A DNA stretch of 64,000 bases. Source: an uncultured Devosia sp. GTDB taxonomy: Bacteria; Pseudomonadota; Alphaproteobacteria; Rhizobiales; Devosiaceae. A program made the position numbers and the translations under genes. The DNA lies in assembly GCF_946479885.1 (NCBI RefSeq), contig NZ_CAMLHM010000015.1, positions 1 through 64,000 on the forward strand, written 5' to 3'. Of the stretch, positions 19,336 to 27,607 are shown in pieces. Under the pieces are notes generated by a model that saw only the letters and a list, made by a program, of their open reading frames with translations, made no database searches and was not told the origin of the DNA. Each line of letters begins with the position of its first letter. Positions within the stretch are counted from its first letter, which is position 1.

Positions 19336-19788
19336 ATGCTGGACTCTCTGAACGGCTCTGCCCTCCGCGAGATCGTCGTCGGCCACCGGGAACAGATCGG
19401 CTTGTGCAAGACGCTCGAGCTGATCGCCGATGCCTTGCCCGACAATATCGATCCGGCTTTGTGCAAGGCGGCAGCGGGCAGCATTCACCGGGTGATGACC
19501 AAGGTCGTCCAGGTGGAGCAGGAAGCGCTGACCGACGATCTGGCCCGGCGCGGTCCGGCCCGCGTCCTCGACCTCACCGCCACAATCGACCGGCTGCTGC
19601 GCGAGAATGCCGAAGACCTCTGCTATGCCGAAGAGCTGCAGGAGACCCTGAGGGAGCTGGGGAACGGCCGCCGCACCGTGTCGGCCGACGCGATCGGCTA
19701 CATGCTGCGCGGATTCTTCGAATCCCGCCGACGCCGCATTGCGCTCGAGCGCGAGATCCTGGCTGCGCTGGTCTCCTCGCCGCCATGA
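19336..19788 (+). CDS. Degenerate hemerythrin-like protein
   Basis: A 150-residue all-helical protein. The framework [13 protein letters not shown], then [16 protein letters not shown], then [13 protein letters not shown] matches bacterial hemerythrin-HHE proteins. Most iron-ligand positions appear substituted: H17 is kept, but the expected HHxxE in helix 2 reads VVQVEQ (about 57-62), the helix-3 histidine is N91 (D94 kept), and the helix-4 histidine is R133/R134 (E138 kept). It probably cannot bind a di-iron centre. The start at 19336 has GGGAGGAG 8-9 nt upstream. It is divergent from ccoN under a shared FNR box and overlaps the next gene by 4 nt. Function unknown. Confidence 0.65.
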   Translation: MLDSLNGSALREIVVGHREQIGLCKTLELIADALPDNIDPALCKAAAGSIHRVMTKVVQVEQEALTDDLARRGPARVLDLTATIDRLLRENAEDLCYAEELQETLRELGNGRRTVSADAIGYMLRGFFESRRRRIALEREILAALVSSPP

Positions 19789-20477
19789 TCCCATCGCCAC
19801 TCGTTTGGGGCCTGCTTCTGGGACTGGGCTCGAGCCTGCATTGCGCGGGCATGTGCGGACCATTGGGATGTTCGCTGCTGCTGCTGGGCGGGCCCGACCG
19901 GTCCCGGGCGACGCTGCTGGGTCGGCTGGCCGCCATGCAGCTGGGCAGGGTCATGTCCTATCTCGGTCTTGGCCTGGCATTCGGCACATTCGGGGCCGGC
20001 CTGCAGGCCGGGTTCGATACCACGGCGGTGCATCTGGGCTTTCAGTGGGCGGCCGGTGGCGCAATCGTCTGGCTCGGGCTGGCGACGGCCGGCGTCATTC
20101 CCTCGCTGGCCATGGCCGACCATCTTGCAGCCCCGGTCGCGCGCGGCCTTGCCGGGGTGCGAGGCAAGCTGTCCGGTGGTGGCCCCGAGATTGCCCTGCT
20201 GGCCGGCATTGTCTGGGGCATTACGCCATGCGCGATGGTCTACACGGCTCTCTTCAACTCGCTGCTCACCGGAAACGCCGCCGACGGCATGCTGCTCATG
20301 CTCGCTTTCGGTCTGGGGACCGTGCCCGCCGTGGTGCTCTCAACGCTCGCCCTGGTGGGCGCTCGCTCGATGGCGCGGCGGCCCGGGCGCAAGGTCGCAG
20401 GCGCTTTGATGGTCGGCGCCGGCGCCATCGCTCTGCTGTTCACCGTTCCGGGCAGCCCCCTCTGCATCTCGGCCTGA
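19785..20477 (+). CDS. TauE/SafE (UreH-like) family membrane protein
   Basis: A 230-residue protein with about six membrane helices and the cysteine-rich opening SSLHCAGMCGPLGCSLLLL plus GITPCAMVYTALF, typical of the DsbD_2/UreH-like transmembrane family often found with cbb3 oxidase genes. The cysteines near the membrane entry suggest a role in metal (copper) or thiol transfer for oxidase assembly; this is inference from family context. The start overlaps the previous stop (ATGA). Confidence 0.82.
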   Translation: MIPSPLVWGLLLGLGSSLHCAGMCGPLGCSLLLLGGPDRSRATLLGRLAAMQLGRVMSYLGLGLAFGTFGAGLQAGFDTTAVHLGFQWAAGGAIVWLGLATAGVIPSLAMADHLAAPVARGLAGVRGKLSGGGPEIALLAGIVWGITPCAMVYTALFNSLLTGNAADGMLLMLAFGLGTVPAVVLSTLALVGARSMARRPGRKVAGALMVGAGAIALLFTVPGSPLCISA

Positions 20478-20560
20478 CGCCCGGACTGGGCCCTTGTTTG
20501 CCCTCTGACAAAGACGATCGAGGATCGGCGCTTCATCTTGCCCACGGGGAGGAGATGAAG

Positions 20561-20794
20561 ATGCGCCACCAACCTGCAGCACTGGACGATTTGAGCGTCA
20601 AGGAGATCATGGATCGATGGCCGGAAACGGCGTCGGCATTCATCGCGCGCCGCATGCATTGCGTGGGCTGTCCGATCGGTCCGTTTCACACCCTGACGGA
20701 CGCCGCCGGCGAACATCGGCTCGATGCGGCGGCCTTCGCAGTGGAGGTCGAAACCAGGATCAAAGCAAGCCAGGGGCCAGGCCGTCGCCGATGA
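20561..20794 (+). CDS. DUF1858-domain protein
   Basis: A 77-residue protein matching DUF1858: VKEIMDRWPETASAFIARRMHCVGCP, with a CxxC pair then IGPFHTLTDAA. The domain occurs in ScdA/YtfE and anaerobic redox proteins. GGGGAGGAG places the start at 20561 rather than the ATG 6 nt earlier. Its 3' end overlaps the convergent NnrR-like gene by 35 nt. It probably belongs to the hemerythrin-like/TauE unit. The biochemical role is unknown. Confidence 0.82.
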   Translation: MRHQPAALDDLSVKEIMDRWPETASAFIARRMHCVGCPIGPFHTLTDAAGEHRLDAAAFAVEVETRIKASQGPGRRR

Positions 20795-21470
20795 GCAGGA
20801 TGCGGTGGGGGTTCTTCAGCAGCAGTTTCTGCCGGCCCCCTTCCACCAGCCCGGCCGCCTCCCATGCGCTCAATATCCGCGAGACCGTGTGCAGGGTCGT
20901 TCCCGACAACTCGGCGATATCCTGCTTGCTCACGGGGAAGTCGATACGCACGCCAGCGGCCTCCTTGCGGCCGGATTGATTGCCCAGCCTGAGAACGGTG
21001 TGGGCCACGCGCCGCTCTACTTCCTCGGTCGCCATTTCGCGCAGTCTCGAATGCGCCTCCTGCAGCCGATCGCCCATCGTCTGCATGGCCTCCACCGCCA
21101 TTGAGGGATAGGCCGCCATGAAGGATGACCATCGCGCGGTCGGCCAGGACAGAACCACGCTCTCCGACAACGCCGTGGCGGTGCCGGGATAGTCGGTACG
21201 CTGCAGAGCCTTGGCTATCCCGAACAGATCGCCGGGCGTCACGATGCGCACGATGACCTGCTGGCCCTCGGCGGTAACCTGGGTCACCCTCAGCCGCCCG
21301 GACACAAGCACGAAGAACGACAGCGCGTCCTCGCCTTGCTCGAACACCGTCTCACCGGCCGCCACCTGCCGGTGCGACGAGGCGGAGAGCACGTCGTCAA
21401 ACTGCGTGTCCGACAGGGTGGAGAATATTTCGAAGGACCGGATCGTGTTCCGATCGACGCCACTGCTCAT
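20760..21470 (-). CDS. Crp/Fnr regulator, NnrR-like
   Basis: A 236-residue Crp/Fnr protein: a cyclic-nucleotide-fold sensor (about 15-135), a long dimerisation helix and an HTH reading [26 protein letters not shown]. There is no cysteine cluster, so it is not an FNR oxygen sensor. The TTLHTVSR helix, with histidine where FNR has glutamate, resembles my recollection of NO-responsive NnrR proteins. The denitrification genes nearby and the NnrR-like TTGCG-N4-CGCAA site at 42332 fit that role. The start at 21470 has GGAG 6-7 nt upstream; longer readings overlap fixL. An alternative is another DNR-type branch. Confidence 0.7.
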   Translation of the reverse strand: MSSGVDRNTIRSFEIFSTLSDTQFDDVLSASSHRQVAAGETVFEQGEDALSFFVLVSGRLRVTQVTAEGQQVIVRIVTPGDLFGIAKALQRTDYPGTATALSESVVLSWPTARWSSFMAAYPSMAVEAMQTMGDRLQEAHSRLREMATEEVERRVAHTVLRLGNQSGRKEAAGVRIDFPVSKQDIAELSGTTLHTVSRILSAWEAAGLVEGGRQKLLLKNPHRILLIGDGLAPGLL

Positions 21471-21554
21471 TGGCACTCCGGGTGTTCGTCCGGCCAAGCC
21501 GGCGTCGCCAAATCTGTTCGCCTCGAATACTATCCGCTTCGTCTCGAATTCGCC

Positions 21555-23042
21555 ATGCGGAAGCGCCCGTTCATGAAGCTGCCCTATCGTTACCAATGGA
21601 TCGCGCTGGGGGTGGCCGCTTGCGCCTTGGCTGCCGGATTCGCCCTCAGGCTGCTGCTCAACGATCTTCTGGGCGCCTCCGCCGCCGGCCTGCTGTTCAT
21701 GCCCGCCATACTGGCGGCGGTGGTGCTCGGCGGAACGGCTCCCGGCCTTGTCGCCACCGTGGCGTCCCTGCCGCTGTCGTGGTTCTTTGCCCACCAGAAC
21801 CAGTCCGCAATGGCGGCCGGCACCAATGTTGCCCTGCTGCTGCTGGTCGGGGCGATGTTCTCCTGGCTGGGCGGCGCCTGGCGGCGCGAACGGCAGCGAT
21901 CGCTGGACAGCGTCCGCACCATTCTCCAGCAACAAGCCCATCTCCAGTCCATTCTGGACACCGTGCCCGACGCCACGATCGTCATCGATACGCGCGGGCT
22001 GATCGAATCGTTCAACGTCGCCGCGGTCCGCCAGTTTGGCTACCAGCCGGGCGAGGTGATGGGGAAGAACATCAGCATGCTGATGCCGTCGCCCTATCGG
22101 GAGCAGCATGACGGTTACCTGCATCGCTATCTCGGCACCGGGGAGAAGCGCATCATCGGGATCGACCGGGTGGTGGTGGGCCTGCGCAAGGACGGCTCGA
22201 CCTTTCCCATGAAACTGGCCGTGGGCGAGACGAAGTCAGGCGACCGGCGCTATTTCACCGGCTTCATCCGGGACCTGACGGAGCGCGAGGAGCATGCTGC
22301 GCAACTTCAGATCGCGCAGACGGAGCTGGCCCGCCTGGCGCGTCTCAACGAGCTGGGCGAGATGGCGAGCACGCTGGCCCATGAGCTCAACCAGCCCCTG
22401 TCGGCCATCGCCAATTACGTCCAGGGCTGCAAGAGACTGCTGCTGAAGCTGGAGGACCGCTATGCCGCCCAGATGCGGGACGCGTTGGACGAAACGGCAA
22501 GGCAGGCGCTGCGCGCCGGCGACATCATCCGCCACCTCCGTGAATTCGTGACGCGCGGCGACACCGAAAAGCATCCCCAGGACGTCAAGAAACTGGTGGA
22601 GGAAGCCGGCGCCCTGGCCCTTGTCGGGTCCCGCGAGCGCGGCGTCAAATCGACCTTTATCTATGAAGACGATGTGGGCCTGGTGCTCGCCGACCGCGTC
22701 CAGATCCAGCAGGTGCTGATCAACCTGCTCCGAAATGCCATGGAAGCGATGCGGGACAGCCCTGTTCGCGAGCTTGAGGTCCGCGTCTCAAGGACCGATA
22801 ATCACAGGATATCCCTGGCGGTGTCCGATACCGGCCCGGGCATAGCCGAGGACATAAGACCCCAGTTGTTCCAACCCTTTGTGACCAGTAAACCTGGCGG
22901 CATGGGTATCGGGCTGTCGATATCCAAGCGCATCATCGAATCGCACGGGGGTGACCTTCAGGTGGACCGCAGCGCAGCGGGCGGAGCCCGTTTTGTTTTC
23001 ACATTGCCCCTGGTGACGGAGGATCTGGATGAGCAGCCCTGA
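21555..23042 (+). CDS. fixL: Oxygen sensor histidine kinase FixL
   Basis: A 495-residue kinase. Four N-terminal membrane segments (about 13-107) precede a haem PAS domain (about 130-245) with the proximal histidine H185 in QHDGYLHRY and the ligand-sensing arginine R205 in IIGIDR. The dimerisation domain has the phosphorylated histidine H276 ([15 protein letters not shown]), followed by a HATPase domain with DTGPGI and [10 protein letters not shown]. The 91-residue spacing between the two histidines equals that of Sinorhizobium FixL (H194/H285). Deoxy-haem should activate the kinase. The start at 21555 has no strong ribosome site; 21573 is an alternative. It overlaps fixJ by 14 nt. Confidence 0.96.
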   Translation: MRKRPFMKLPYRYQWIALGVAACALAAGFALRLLLNDLLGASAAGLLFMPAILAAVVLGGTAPGLVATVASLPLSWFFAHQNQSAMAAGTNVALLLLVGAMFSWLGGAWRRERQRSLDSVRTILQQQAHLQSILDTVPDATIVIDTRGLIESFNVAAVRQFGYQPGEVMGKNISMLMPSPYREQHDGYLHRYLGTGEKRIIGIDRVVVGLRKDGSTFPMKLAVGETKSGDRRYFTGFIRDLTEREEHAAQLQIAQTELARLARLNELGEMASTLAHELNQPLSAIANYVQGCKRLLLKLEDRYAAQMRDALDETARQALRAGDIIRHLREFVTRGDTEKHPQDVKKLVEEAGALALVGSRERGVKSTFIYEDDVGLVLADRVQIQQVLINLLRNAMEAMRDSPVRELEVRVSRTDNHRISLAVSDTGPGIAEDIRPQLFQPFVTSKPGGMGIGLSISKRIIESHGGDLQVDRSAAGGARFVFTLPLVTEDLDEQP

Positions 23043-23652
23043 TATTGTGGTCCATATTGTGGACGACGAGGAAGCTGTCCGGAATTCTCTCGCCTTCCTG
23101 CTGGGCACCAGCGGCTTTGCCACGCGGATCCACGAATCGGCGTCGGCATTCCTCGACGTGGCGCCGGGCATCCGCAATGGCTGCCTGATCACCGATCTGC
23201 GCATGCCTGATCTGGACGGTGTCGAGCTTCTGCGTCGGCTGAGGGAGCGCGACGCCATGCTTCCGGCCATCGTCATTTCCGGACACGGCGACGTCCAGAT
23301 GGCCGTCGAGGCCATGAAGAACGGCGCCCTGGACTTCATCGAGAAGCCGTTCAGCGACGAGGTGATGATCACCGCAATCGAGCGGGCGGTGAGGCAGGCC
23401 GAGACCTCGACGCGGGACGATGCGGCCACCAAGGAAATCCTGGCACGCCTGTCATCGCTCAGCGAACGGGAGGCCCAGGTGCTCAAGGGTGTGGTCGAGG
23501 GTCTGCCGAACAAGGTCATCGCCTACGAGCTGGGGCTCAGTCCGAGAACGGTGGAAGTCTACCGCGCGGGCCTGATGGGCAAGATGAATGCGGGCAGCCT
23601 GTCCGAACTGGTGCGCATGGTGCTCAGCGTCAGCGGCAAGGCCGCCCAGTAA
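23029..23652 (+). CDS. fixJ: Response regulator FixJ
   Basis: A 207-residue regulator: receiver domain with acidic pair D12/D13, phosphoacceptor D56 in ITDLRMPD and lysine in EKPF; a linker; then a LuxR-type HTH ([20 protein letters not shown], then [17 protein letters not shown]). Phosphorylated by FixL in low oxygen, it activates fixK. Translationally coupled to fixL. Confidence 0.96.
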   Translation: MSSPDIVVHIVDDEEAVRNSLAFLLGTSGFATRIHESASAFLDVAPGIRNGCLITDLRMPDLDGVELLRRLRERDAMLPAIVISGHGDVQMAVEAMKNGALDFIEKPFSDEVMITAIERAVRQAETSTRDDAATKEILARLSSLSEREAQVLKGVVEGLPNKVIAYELGLSPRTVEVYRAGLMGKMNAGSLSELVRMVLSVSGKAAQ

Positions 23653-23666
23653 TCGGACGCCCGAAC

Positions 23667-23680
23667 TTGATCTAGCTCAA
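23667..23680. promoter_or_regulatory. FNR/FixK box upstream of the FixT-like gene
   Basis: TTGATCTAGCTCAA (TTGA-N6-TCAA) lies 15 bp after fixJ and 75 bp before the next start. It suggests that the small receiver gene is expressed under FixK or FnrL control rather than only by read-through from fixLJ. Confidence 0.8.
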
Positions 23681-23754
23681 TTCGGCGCCTTTGCCGGAGC
23701 GATAGAAGCGTAATTCGCGAGGGAGATTGGCAATCTCGCGTGGAGACGTTCCCT

Positions 23755-24105
23755 ATGGACTCCGGCCGCATCCTGCTGGTCGCGCCCGACAATGACCTGC
23801 GCCGATCCCTGACCTTTGCCCTTGCGGCCTATGGATATGCGGTGACGGCCGAGCAGGCCTGGCCGGTCGATGTGGTGCCCGATGCATTTGACTGCACGGT
23901 TCTGGATGAACACGTCCTGGCCGGGGCCGCGATCCGTGCACCCGCGCTCCTGTCCGGACGGCGGCCGGTGCTCCTGCTCGCCTATACCGACGAAGGAATG
24001 GCAAACGAGGCGGTCACCGAGGCGATCGCCATGCCGCTAAAGGGCGAGGCCGTTATCCAGGCCGTGGCCGCAGCCATCGCCACAGCCCGTCACAACGCTA
24101 AGTAG
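23755..24105 (+). CDS. FixT-like single-domain receiver protein
   Basis: A 116-residue CheY-like protein. Strand 1 reads ILLVAPDNDLRRSL (D12, D14), the phosphoacceptor position is D51 (DCTVLDEHVL), and the usual lysine is in MPLK (K96), but the surroundings are divergent and there is no output domain. Position between fixLJ and fixK and a FixK box upstream match FixT, the FixK-induced receiver-like anti-kinase that inhibits FixL. Only one cysteine (C47) is present, so it lacks the four-cysteine Fe-S site I recall for Caulobacter FixT. TGGAGA lies 8 nt before the ATG; GTG 23740 is less likely. The FixT assignment is an inference from context. Confidence 0.6.
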   Translation: MDSGRILLVAPDNDLRRSLTFALAAYGYAVTAEQAWPVDVVPDAFDCTVLDEHVLAGAAIRAPALLSGRRPVLLLAYTDEGMANEAVTEAIAMPLKGEAVIQAVAAAIATARHNAK

Positions 24106-24118
24106 AGTCCCTAAGAGG
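24098..24118 (+). promoter_or_regulatory. Candidate FixJ-binding repeats upstream of fixK
   Basis: CTAAGTAG (24098-24105) and CTAAGAGG (24111-24118) are direct repeats 13 bp apart. The first matches the FixJ K-box GTAMGTAG at 7 of 8 positions. They lie 67-87 bp before fixK, consistent with phospho-FixJ activation. The first overlaps the stop codon of the FixT-like gene. Confidence 0.5.
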
Positions 24119-24184
24119 CCCGCCGGAATTTCGCGATTCGACGCCAACTGGCAGTTTGATGTCCATGAACAACGAGGCATCGAC

Positions 24185-24808
24185 ATGCTGATCCAAACCA
24201 AATTCCGCACCAGCAGCAACGACGGCATCCTTGCCTTTTCGCAGCCCAGCGCCGTGACGCTCTATGAGGCCGGGACCACGATCTATGGCCAGGGCGATGC
24301 GTCGGGCCCGCTCTACATGGTGGAGTTCGGTACGGTTCGGCTCTGCCGCGTCTCCGCCGATGGGCGCCGTCAGATCAGCGCCTTCTATTTTGCCGGCGAG
24401 ATCTTCGGCCTGGAGGCCGATCAGCAGCGGCATTTCTATGCCGAGAGTGTTGATAGCACCGGCATCCGGGTGCTGCGTCCCAGCCAGGGCGACATGTTCA
24501 ACCAATCCATGTTCCAGGTGGCGCTGAAGGGCCTGACCCGCGCGCAGGAACATCTGATGGTCCTGGGTCGCCAGAATGGCACCGAAAAGGTCGCCGCCTT
24601 CCTTCTGGACATCGCCGACCGCCAGGCTTCGGACCGCTATGTCGATCTGTCGATGCAGCGCTCCGACATTGCCGACTATCTGGGCCTGTCGTTCGAAACG
24701 GTCAGCCGCATCCTCACCAAACTGAAATGCGCCGGCACGATCCGCATTCCGCATGTGAAGCAGATCGAGCTGGTGGATATCGAAGAGCTTGAATACCTGC
24801 GCGGCTGA
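24185..24808 (+). CDS. fixK: Crp/Fnr regulator FixK
   Basis: A 207-residue Crp/Fnr protein without the FNR cysteine cluster. The beta-roll includes GTVRLCRVSADGRRQISAFYFAGEIFGLE, and the HTH reads LGLSFETVSRILTKL with E-x-x-S-R for TTGA half-sites. Place after fixLJ identifies it as FixK. It is the likely direct activator of ccoNOQP, fixGHIS and hemN here, sharing boxes with FnrL. Possible FixJ repeats lie upstream. Confidence 0.94.
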   Translation: MLIQTKFRTSSNDGILAFSQPSAVTLYEAGTTIYGQGDASGPLYMVEFGTVRLCRVSADGRRQISAFYFAGEIFGLEADQQRHFYAESVDSTGIRVLRPSQGDMFNQSMFQVALKGLTRAQEHLMVLGRQNGTEKVAAFLLDIADRQASDRYVDLSMQRSDIADYLGLSFETVSRILTKLKCAGTIRIPHVKQIELVDIEELEYLRG

Positions 24809-24830
24809 TATCCGCGCCGACCGGAGCATC

Positions 24831-25313
24831 ATGACCGCCTCTGCCGCCATACGCCGCAAGACCTCATCCCGAAAGCGCCGACGCCTCGCAGTCATTGCGG
24901 GGCTCGGCGTCGTTTTCGCATTGGCATCCGGTCTGGTACTTTATGCCCTGCAGGATCAGATCGTGTTCTTCTACTCGCCCAGCGACCTGCAGGAACGCCA
25001 CATCGAGCCCGGAACACCGATCCGCCTGGGCGGACTGGTCAAGGAGGGAAGCTGGATCCGTGAGGGCGAGTCCAGCTCGTTTGCCATCACCGATGGCGTC
25101 GCCGACGTCGCCACCCACTATACCGGCATGCTGCCTGACCTGTTCCGCGAGGGACAAGGCGTGGTGGCCGAAGGCAGGACGCTGCCAGACGGCACGTTCG
25201 AAGCGACCAATGTGCTCGCCAAGCACGACGAGAACTACATGCCAAAGGAAGTTGTCGAGGCTCTCAAGGCGAGCGGCGAATGGCAGCATGGCGAGACCGC
25301 CACTGATCAGTAA
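24831..25313 (+). CDS. ccmE: Haem chaperone CcmE
   Basis: A 160-residue protein: a basic N-terminus, one membrane anchor (about 19-40) and a periplasmic OB-fold with the covalent haem-binding histidine in LAKHDENYMP (H132, Y136). It hands haem to CcmF/H for cytochrome c maturation in the periplasm, needed here for CcoO, CcoP and the amine dehydrogenase cytochromes. It starts 22 nt after fixK, so it is probably co-transcribed. The other ccm genes are not in the window, which is unusual because ccmE normally sits with ccmF/H. Confidence 0.94.
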   Translation: MTASAAIRRKTSSRKRRRLAVIAGLGVVFALASGLVLYALQDQIVFFYSPSDLQERHIEPGTPIRLGGLVKEGSWIREGESSSFAITDGVADVATHYTGMLPDLFREGQGVVAEGRTLPDGTFEATNVLAKHDENYMPKEVVEALKASGEWQHGETATDQ

Positions 25314-25325
25314 GGTCAAGCCTCG

Positions 25326-26909
25326 TCACTCGGGGCGCAACGACACCGTCACCTGATCGAAATCATCGACACGCACCCTCAGCTCCACCATCCATTGCGT
25401 CATGAGTCCGGCAATGGGCAGCTTGGTCATGGTCGACCAGCGTCCACCCATAAGGTGCAGTGGCGCCTCCAGCGGCACGGGGCCGTCGCCCGCTGGAATG
25501 AAGATTGCCGTGATCGAGCGGGGGGCCAGAGGTTGCCCCATGCAGTCGGTCAGCCGCACGTCGAAGGCAACGCCATCCCTGGTTTCGGTGGTCTCCATCA
25601 CGGCATGGAATGTCTCCGTGCTGGCCGAGAGCTGCGCCACACCAGCGGTGTCGATCGCCCTTGGCGGCGTGGTGAACCGCCAGGTCGAGGTCAGGACCAG
25701 GACAAGCACGATCAGCATGGTCTCAACGACGATGGCGCGCCGCAGGTGCCTGACAGCCCGGACCTCGCCGCGCGCGGCTGGCGCCGTCAGCATCCAGCGG
25801 TTGTAGCATGCAATGCCCATCACCAAGCCGACGAGCGAGAGCTTGGCTGCCAGAACAATGCCATAGGCGGATAGCCACTGTGCGCCGGGCGGCCCCAACT
25901 GCACGGTAGCCAGAGCTATGCCCGAGACGAACAGCAACGCCACCGGCACGGGGACAACCCGCGAAAACCGCACCAGCGAGGCGCGCGCGGCGTCATCATT
26001 CACCGCCAGAAGCGCGAAGAGCGGCTGCAGCGCGCCGACCCAGGCGGCGATGGCGGCAATGTGGATGACGAGGGCCGTCCGTGTCAGCCATTGCGGATCC
26101 GCGGCGCCCGCATGGCCGCTGGCGCTGATCGCCACACCGGCCACGACCGGGGCCAGCAGCGCGGCCGTGGTGAAGACGGGAACGGGGACCCGGAGCAGAC
26201 CCGCCGCGGTCAAACCGAAGGACAGCAGGCAGAGAGCGCTGGTCGTCGCGTAGCTGCTCTGGAGGCCCCTGCACCAGGTAGTCAGGTGCAACAGGCCCGC
26301 CAGTCCAAGACCAAGCATGTCGAGCCCCTGAAGGCCGACGACGGCGATGGCAGCGAGCGCGCCGGTGCCCAGCAATGTTCCCGCCAGGCGTGTACTCGAA
26401 GGCGGCAGGGCGCCGGCCAGCACCCGGAATGCCGAAATGCCGACGCCGAAGAACAGGGCGCAGAACAAGACGGCGCGCGCGATGACCAGGGCAATCGAGC
26501 CGTCGACGGCACCGGTTTCCACCGGCGTCGTTGCCGGAGCAGATTGGGCGCCGATGGTGAAGGCAATGGTGCCTGAAACGGGGTGACCGTCCTCCGACAC
26601 GACCCGCCAGGTCAGAGCATAGCCACCATCGCTCAGATCATCGGGCAAACCGACGACGACACGGCCATCAACACCCCGCCCATCGAGGGGCATCGCATTG
26701 CCCCCCGATGCGAGCAGGGTTGCCTGGAGCAGCTCGACGGGTTCGTTGAACGTCAGGTCGATGCCCGAGGGCCGCTGCATCAGCATGGCGCCGTCAGGCG
26801 GCGAGGAGCGCATCAGGCCGGCATGTGCCATGCAGGCGGACACCAGCACCGCCCAGATCAGGAGAGCGAAGGGAAGTCGCCTGGCAATGTGCCGATGGTG
26901 CGCGTGCAT
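25326..26909 (-). CDS. CopC-CopD fusion copper protein
   Basis: A 527-residue protein. A signal peptide precedes a CopC domain (about 30-125) with the mature N-terminal histidine (AHAGLMRSSPP) and SEDGHPVSGTIAF. About eight CopD membrane helices follow (about 140-410), then a C-terminal periplasmic beta domain resembling YtkA/FixH (about 430-527). It is likely to import or handle copper. ATG 26909 has AGGA 9-10 nt upstream and clears the preceding ycnI stop; an ATG at 26951 would overlap ycnI. It probably shares the ycnI promoter with the FNR box. Confidence 0.9.
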   Translation of the reverse strand: MHAHHRHIARRLPFALLIWAVLVSACMAHAGLMRSSPPDGAMLMQRPSGIDLTFNEPVELLQATLLASGGNAMPLDGRGVDGRVVVGLPDDLSDGGYALTWRVVSEDGHPVSGTIAFTIGAQSAPATTPVETGAVDGSIALVIARAVLFCALFFGVGISAFRVLAGALPPSSTRLAGTLLGTGALAAIAVVGLQGLDMLGLGLAGLLHLTTWCRGLQSSYATTSALCLLSFGLTAAGLLRVPVPVFTTAALLAPVVAGVAISASGHAGAADPQWLTRTALVIHIAAIAAWVGALQPLFALLAVNDDAARASLVRFSRVVPVPVALLFVSGIALATVQLGPPGAQWLSAYGIVLAAKLSLVGLVMGIACYNRWMLTAPAARGEVRAVRHLRRAIVVETMLIVLVLVLTSTWRFTTPPRAIDTAGVAQLSASTETFHAVMETTETRDGVAFDVRLTDCMGQPLAPRSITAIFIPAGDGPVPLEAPLHLMGGRWSTMTKLPIAGLMTQWMVELRVRVDDFDQVTVSLRPE

Positions 26910-26928
26910 GGCCGTGATCCTGCGCCAG

Positions 26929-27447
26929 TCAGTGCGAATGATCGCCCTCAATGATGGTCAGGGATGGCGCCGGCATGTCCGCCCCCTCGGCGCCGCTCGT
27001 GTCGATCCATGCCTGTTCCGCCGAACCGCACATTTGCAGCACGGGAAAATGCAGCACCGCACCGTGCTCAAGCTCGGCATCGATGGCGATGCGAAACACG
27101 AACTCGTCGTACCAGGCGTCCGGCAACTGGCCGCCTGCCCAGGAGATCTCGACCACGCCGGAGGTCACTTCGGTGCCATGCGACAGATAGGTCTTGCCGA
27201 AGGCCCCTTCCCTTGTGGTCAGCTCCCAGTCGGGCTTGGGCATGGGCTTGGCGTTGAACACGCCCTCGGGCAGCTTGACGCGAATGGAGGTGGTTGCCTC
27301 ACCGGCGCAACCATGGGGAATGCGGAGCACTGCCTTGTAGGTCGTGCCGGCCGCTGCCTCTGCCACTTCGAGTGTCACATGCGCGAAGGCCGGCTGGGCC
27401 ACCAGCGTCGTGAGCACGGTTGCGGCAAGGGCGGCTTTCCAGTTCAT
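26929..27447 (-). CDS. YcnI-like DUF1775 copper-associated protein
   Basis: A 172-residue exported protein: signal peptide ending ...AQPAFA, then a mature N-terminus AHVTLEVAEA with the candidate copper histidine and the DUF1775 core PHGCAGEATTSIRVKLPEGV. CAGGAG lies 6-7 nt before ATG 27447. Family members bind Cu(II) and occur with CopC/CopD, as here. An FNR-type box lies 57 bp upstream. Confidence 0.88.
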   Translation of the reverse strand: MNWKAALAATVLTTLVAQPAFAHVTLEVAEAAAGTTYKAVLRIPHGCAGEATTSIRVKLPEGVFNAKPMPKPDWELTTREGAFGKTYLSHGTEVTSGVVEISWAGGQLPDAWYDEFVFRIAIDAELEHGAVLHFPVLQMCGSAEQAWIDTSGAEGADMPAPSLTIIEGDHSH

Positions 27448-27503
27448 TTTCAGCTCCTGAATGTTCATGCCCTGCTGTTTGTCAGGTTCGCCGCCCCCAA
27501 TCT

Positions 27504-27517
27504 TTGACGCGGGTCAA
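27504..27517. promoter_or_regulatory. FNR/FixK box, divergent ycnI / nnrS
   Basis: TTGACGCGGGTCAA is a perfect TTGAC-N4-GTCAA palindrome between ycnI-copCD and nnrS. A weaker second site, TTGACCCAGCGCAA (27539-27552), lies nearer nnrS; its right half CGCAA resembles NnrR half-sites. Confidence 0.82.
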
Positions 27518-27607
27518 TAACCGCGGCGCTCCCTGTTCTTGACCCAGCGCAAAGACGCCAGCGCGTATCGCGGCGATCAACTGGACCGTGGCGTTCAGGA
27601 GTGTGAA

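Noticed and set aside
19260..19784. Upstream extension of the TauE-like gene
   Set aside because: It would overlap the whole hemerythrin-like gene in another frame; ATG 19785 gives the family's usual length and a 4-nt overlap.
20497..20512. TTTG-N8-CAAA before the DUF1858 gene as an FNR site
   Set aside because: Only the outer bases fit; TTGC/ACAA halves do not match TTGA/TCAA and the gene probably belongs to the upstream unit.
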